A stretch of DNA of 64,000 bases from Muricea muricata (taxonomy: Eukaryota; Cnidaria; Anthozoa; Malacalcyonacea; Plexauridae). Below the pieces are notes generated by a model, which was not told the DNA's origin, made no database searches, and worked only from the letters and a program-made list of their open reading frames with translations. The stretch covers positions 3,348,501-3,412,500 of the forward strand of contig OY979730.1 in NCBI GenBank assembly GCA_963855995.1. The letters run 5' to 3'. Each line of letters begins with the position of its first letter. Position 1 is the stretch's first letter. The position numbers were made by a program, and so were the translations under genes. Positions 63,697 to 64,000 of this stretch are shown piece after piece.

Positions 63697-64000
63697 ATTA
63701 AATTCCCAAGGGAATATATCATTTCTTTGTTTCTTAGCTAATTTGGTTCATACATCCATGCAAATCAGTAGGATCATTATATTTTTTTGTGCATTTTAAA
63801 TTCCCATGGGAATACGGCATGCTTTGTTTCAATGGTGATGCGTCTGTTTATGGTAATTACTGCATAATGCGAATCCTCTTTGATTATTAATATGATAAGT
63901 ATCTTGGTGCTTTCAGATTTGTTTTGGTAAGCAGGAACAATGAAGTCATTGTTTGTGTACACTAAAGCAAATTACGAAGGTGGTTTGAGAGCAGCTGCGA

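Larger units (their letters stand above)
56437..64000 (-). repeat. Giant inverted repeat, right arm
   Basis: Reverse complement of 48293-55861, truncated by the window end. It carries mirror copies of every nested element listed for the left arm. The 61650-61750 hairpin is more complete here. A TAG near 60150 interrupts a frame that is open in the left arm (51831-52217), consistent with the arms not being kept as coding sequence. Confidence 0.97.

Noticed and set aside
48293..64000. Long terminal inverted repeat transposon of the Maverick/Polinton type
   Set aside because: No polymerase, integrase, capsid or ATPase ORF is present in the arms, and the outer end is not in the window.

Overview
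The window is animal nuclear DNA: AT-rich, with spliced genes (GT-AG introns), tRNA-derived SINEs, many short foldback DNA transposons and (TTAGGG)-type repeats. A Methuselah-like receptor and a ciliary gene with many short exons, set among repeats of this kind, suggest a cnidarian, most likely an anthozoan. That placement is inference; no marker gene here proves it.

Layout. Positions 1-2332 are a partial direct copy of the middle of a MYCBPAP gene, broken inside an exon. Directly after the break is the last exon of an M1-family aminopeptidase (about 2338-2462). Positions 2463-7331 are mostly non-coding, with MITEs and one doubtful exon. On the minus strand, 13160-7332 is a two-exon receptor gene of about 1916 residues. 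It has a signal peptide, eleven tandem Cys-containing extracellular modules and a seven-helix Methuselah/adhesion-like domain. Head to head with it, 14337-30452 (+) is a complete MYCBPAP gene (cilium/sperm-tail protein). I assembled it as 25 exons whose phases all agree, giving 872 residues. Its introns hold SINEs, hAT-type MITEs, a nested foldback element and the donor copy of the upstream duplication.

From about 30.5 to 48.3 kb I see no conserved gene. The region holds an old colinear duplication (about 32.5-40.2 kb versus 43.5-49.4 kb), a 2.27-kb hAT-like element with subterminal repeats and one exon-like ORF, a mariner-type MITE and minisatellites. From 48293 to the window end lies a giant inverted repeat: two arms of at least 7.56 kb around a 575-bp spacer, still continuing where the window stops. 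Its arms carry nested MITEs, a SINE and an 84-bp perfect palindrome, but no convincing gene.

No operon or defence-type gene system is visible. The most unusual items are the module-array receptor, the giant palindrome, and the MYCBPAP partial duplication abutting an aminopeptidase exon.
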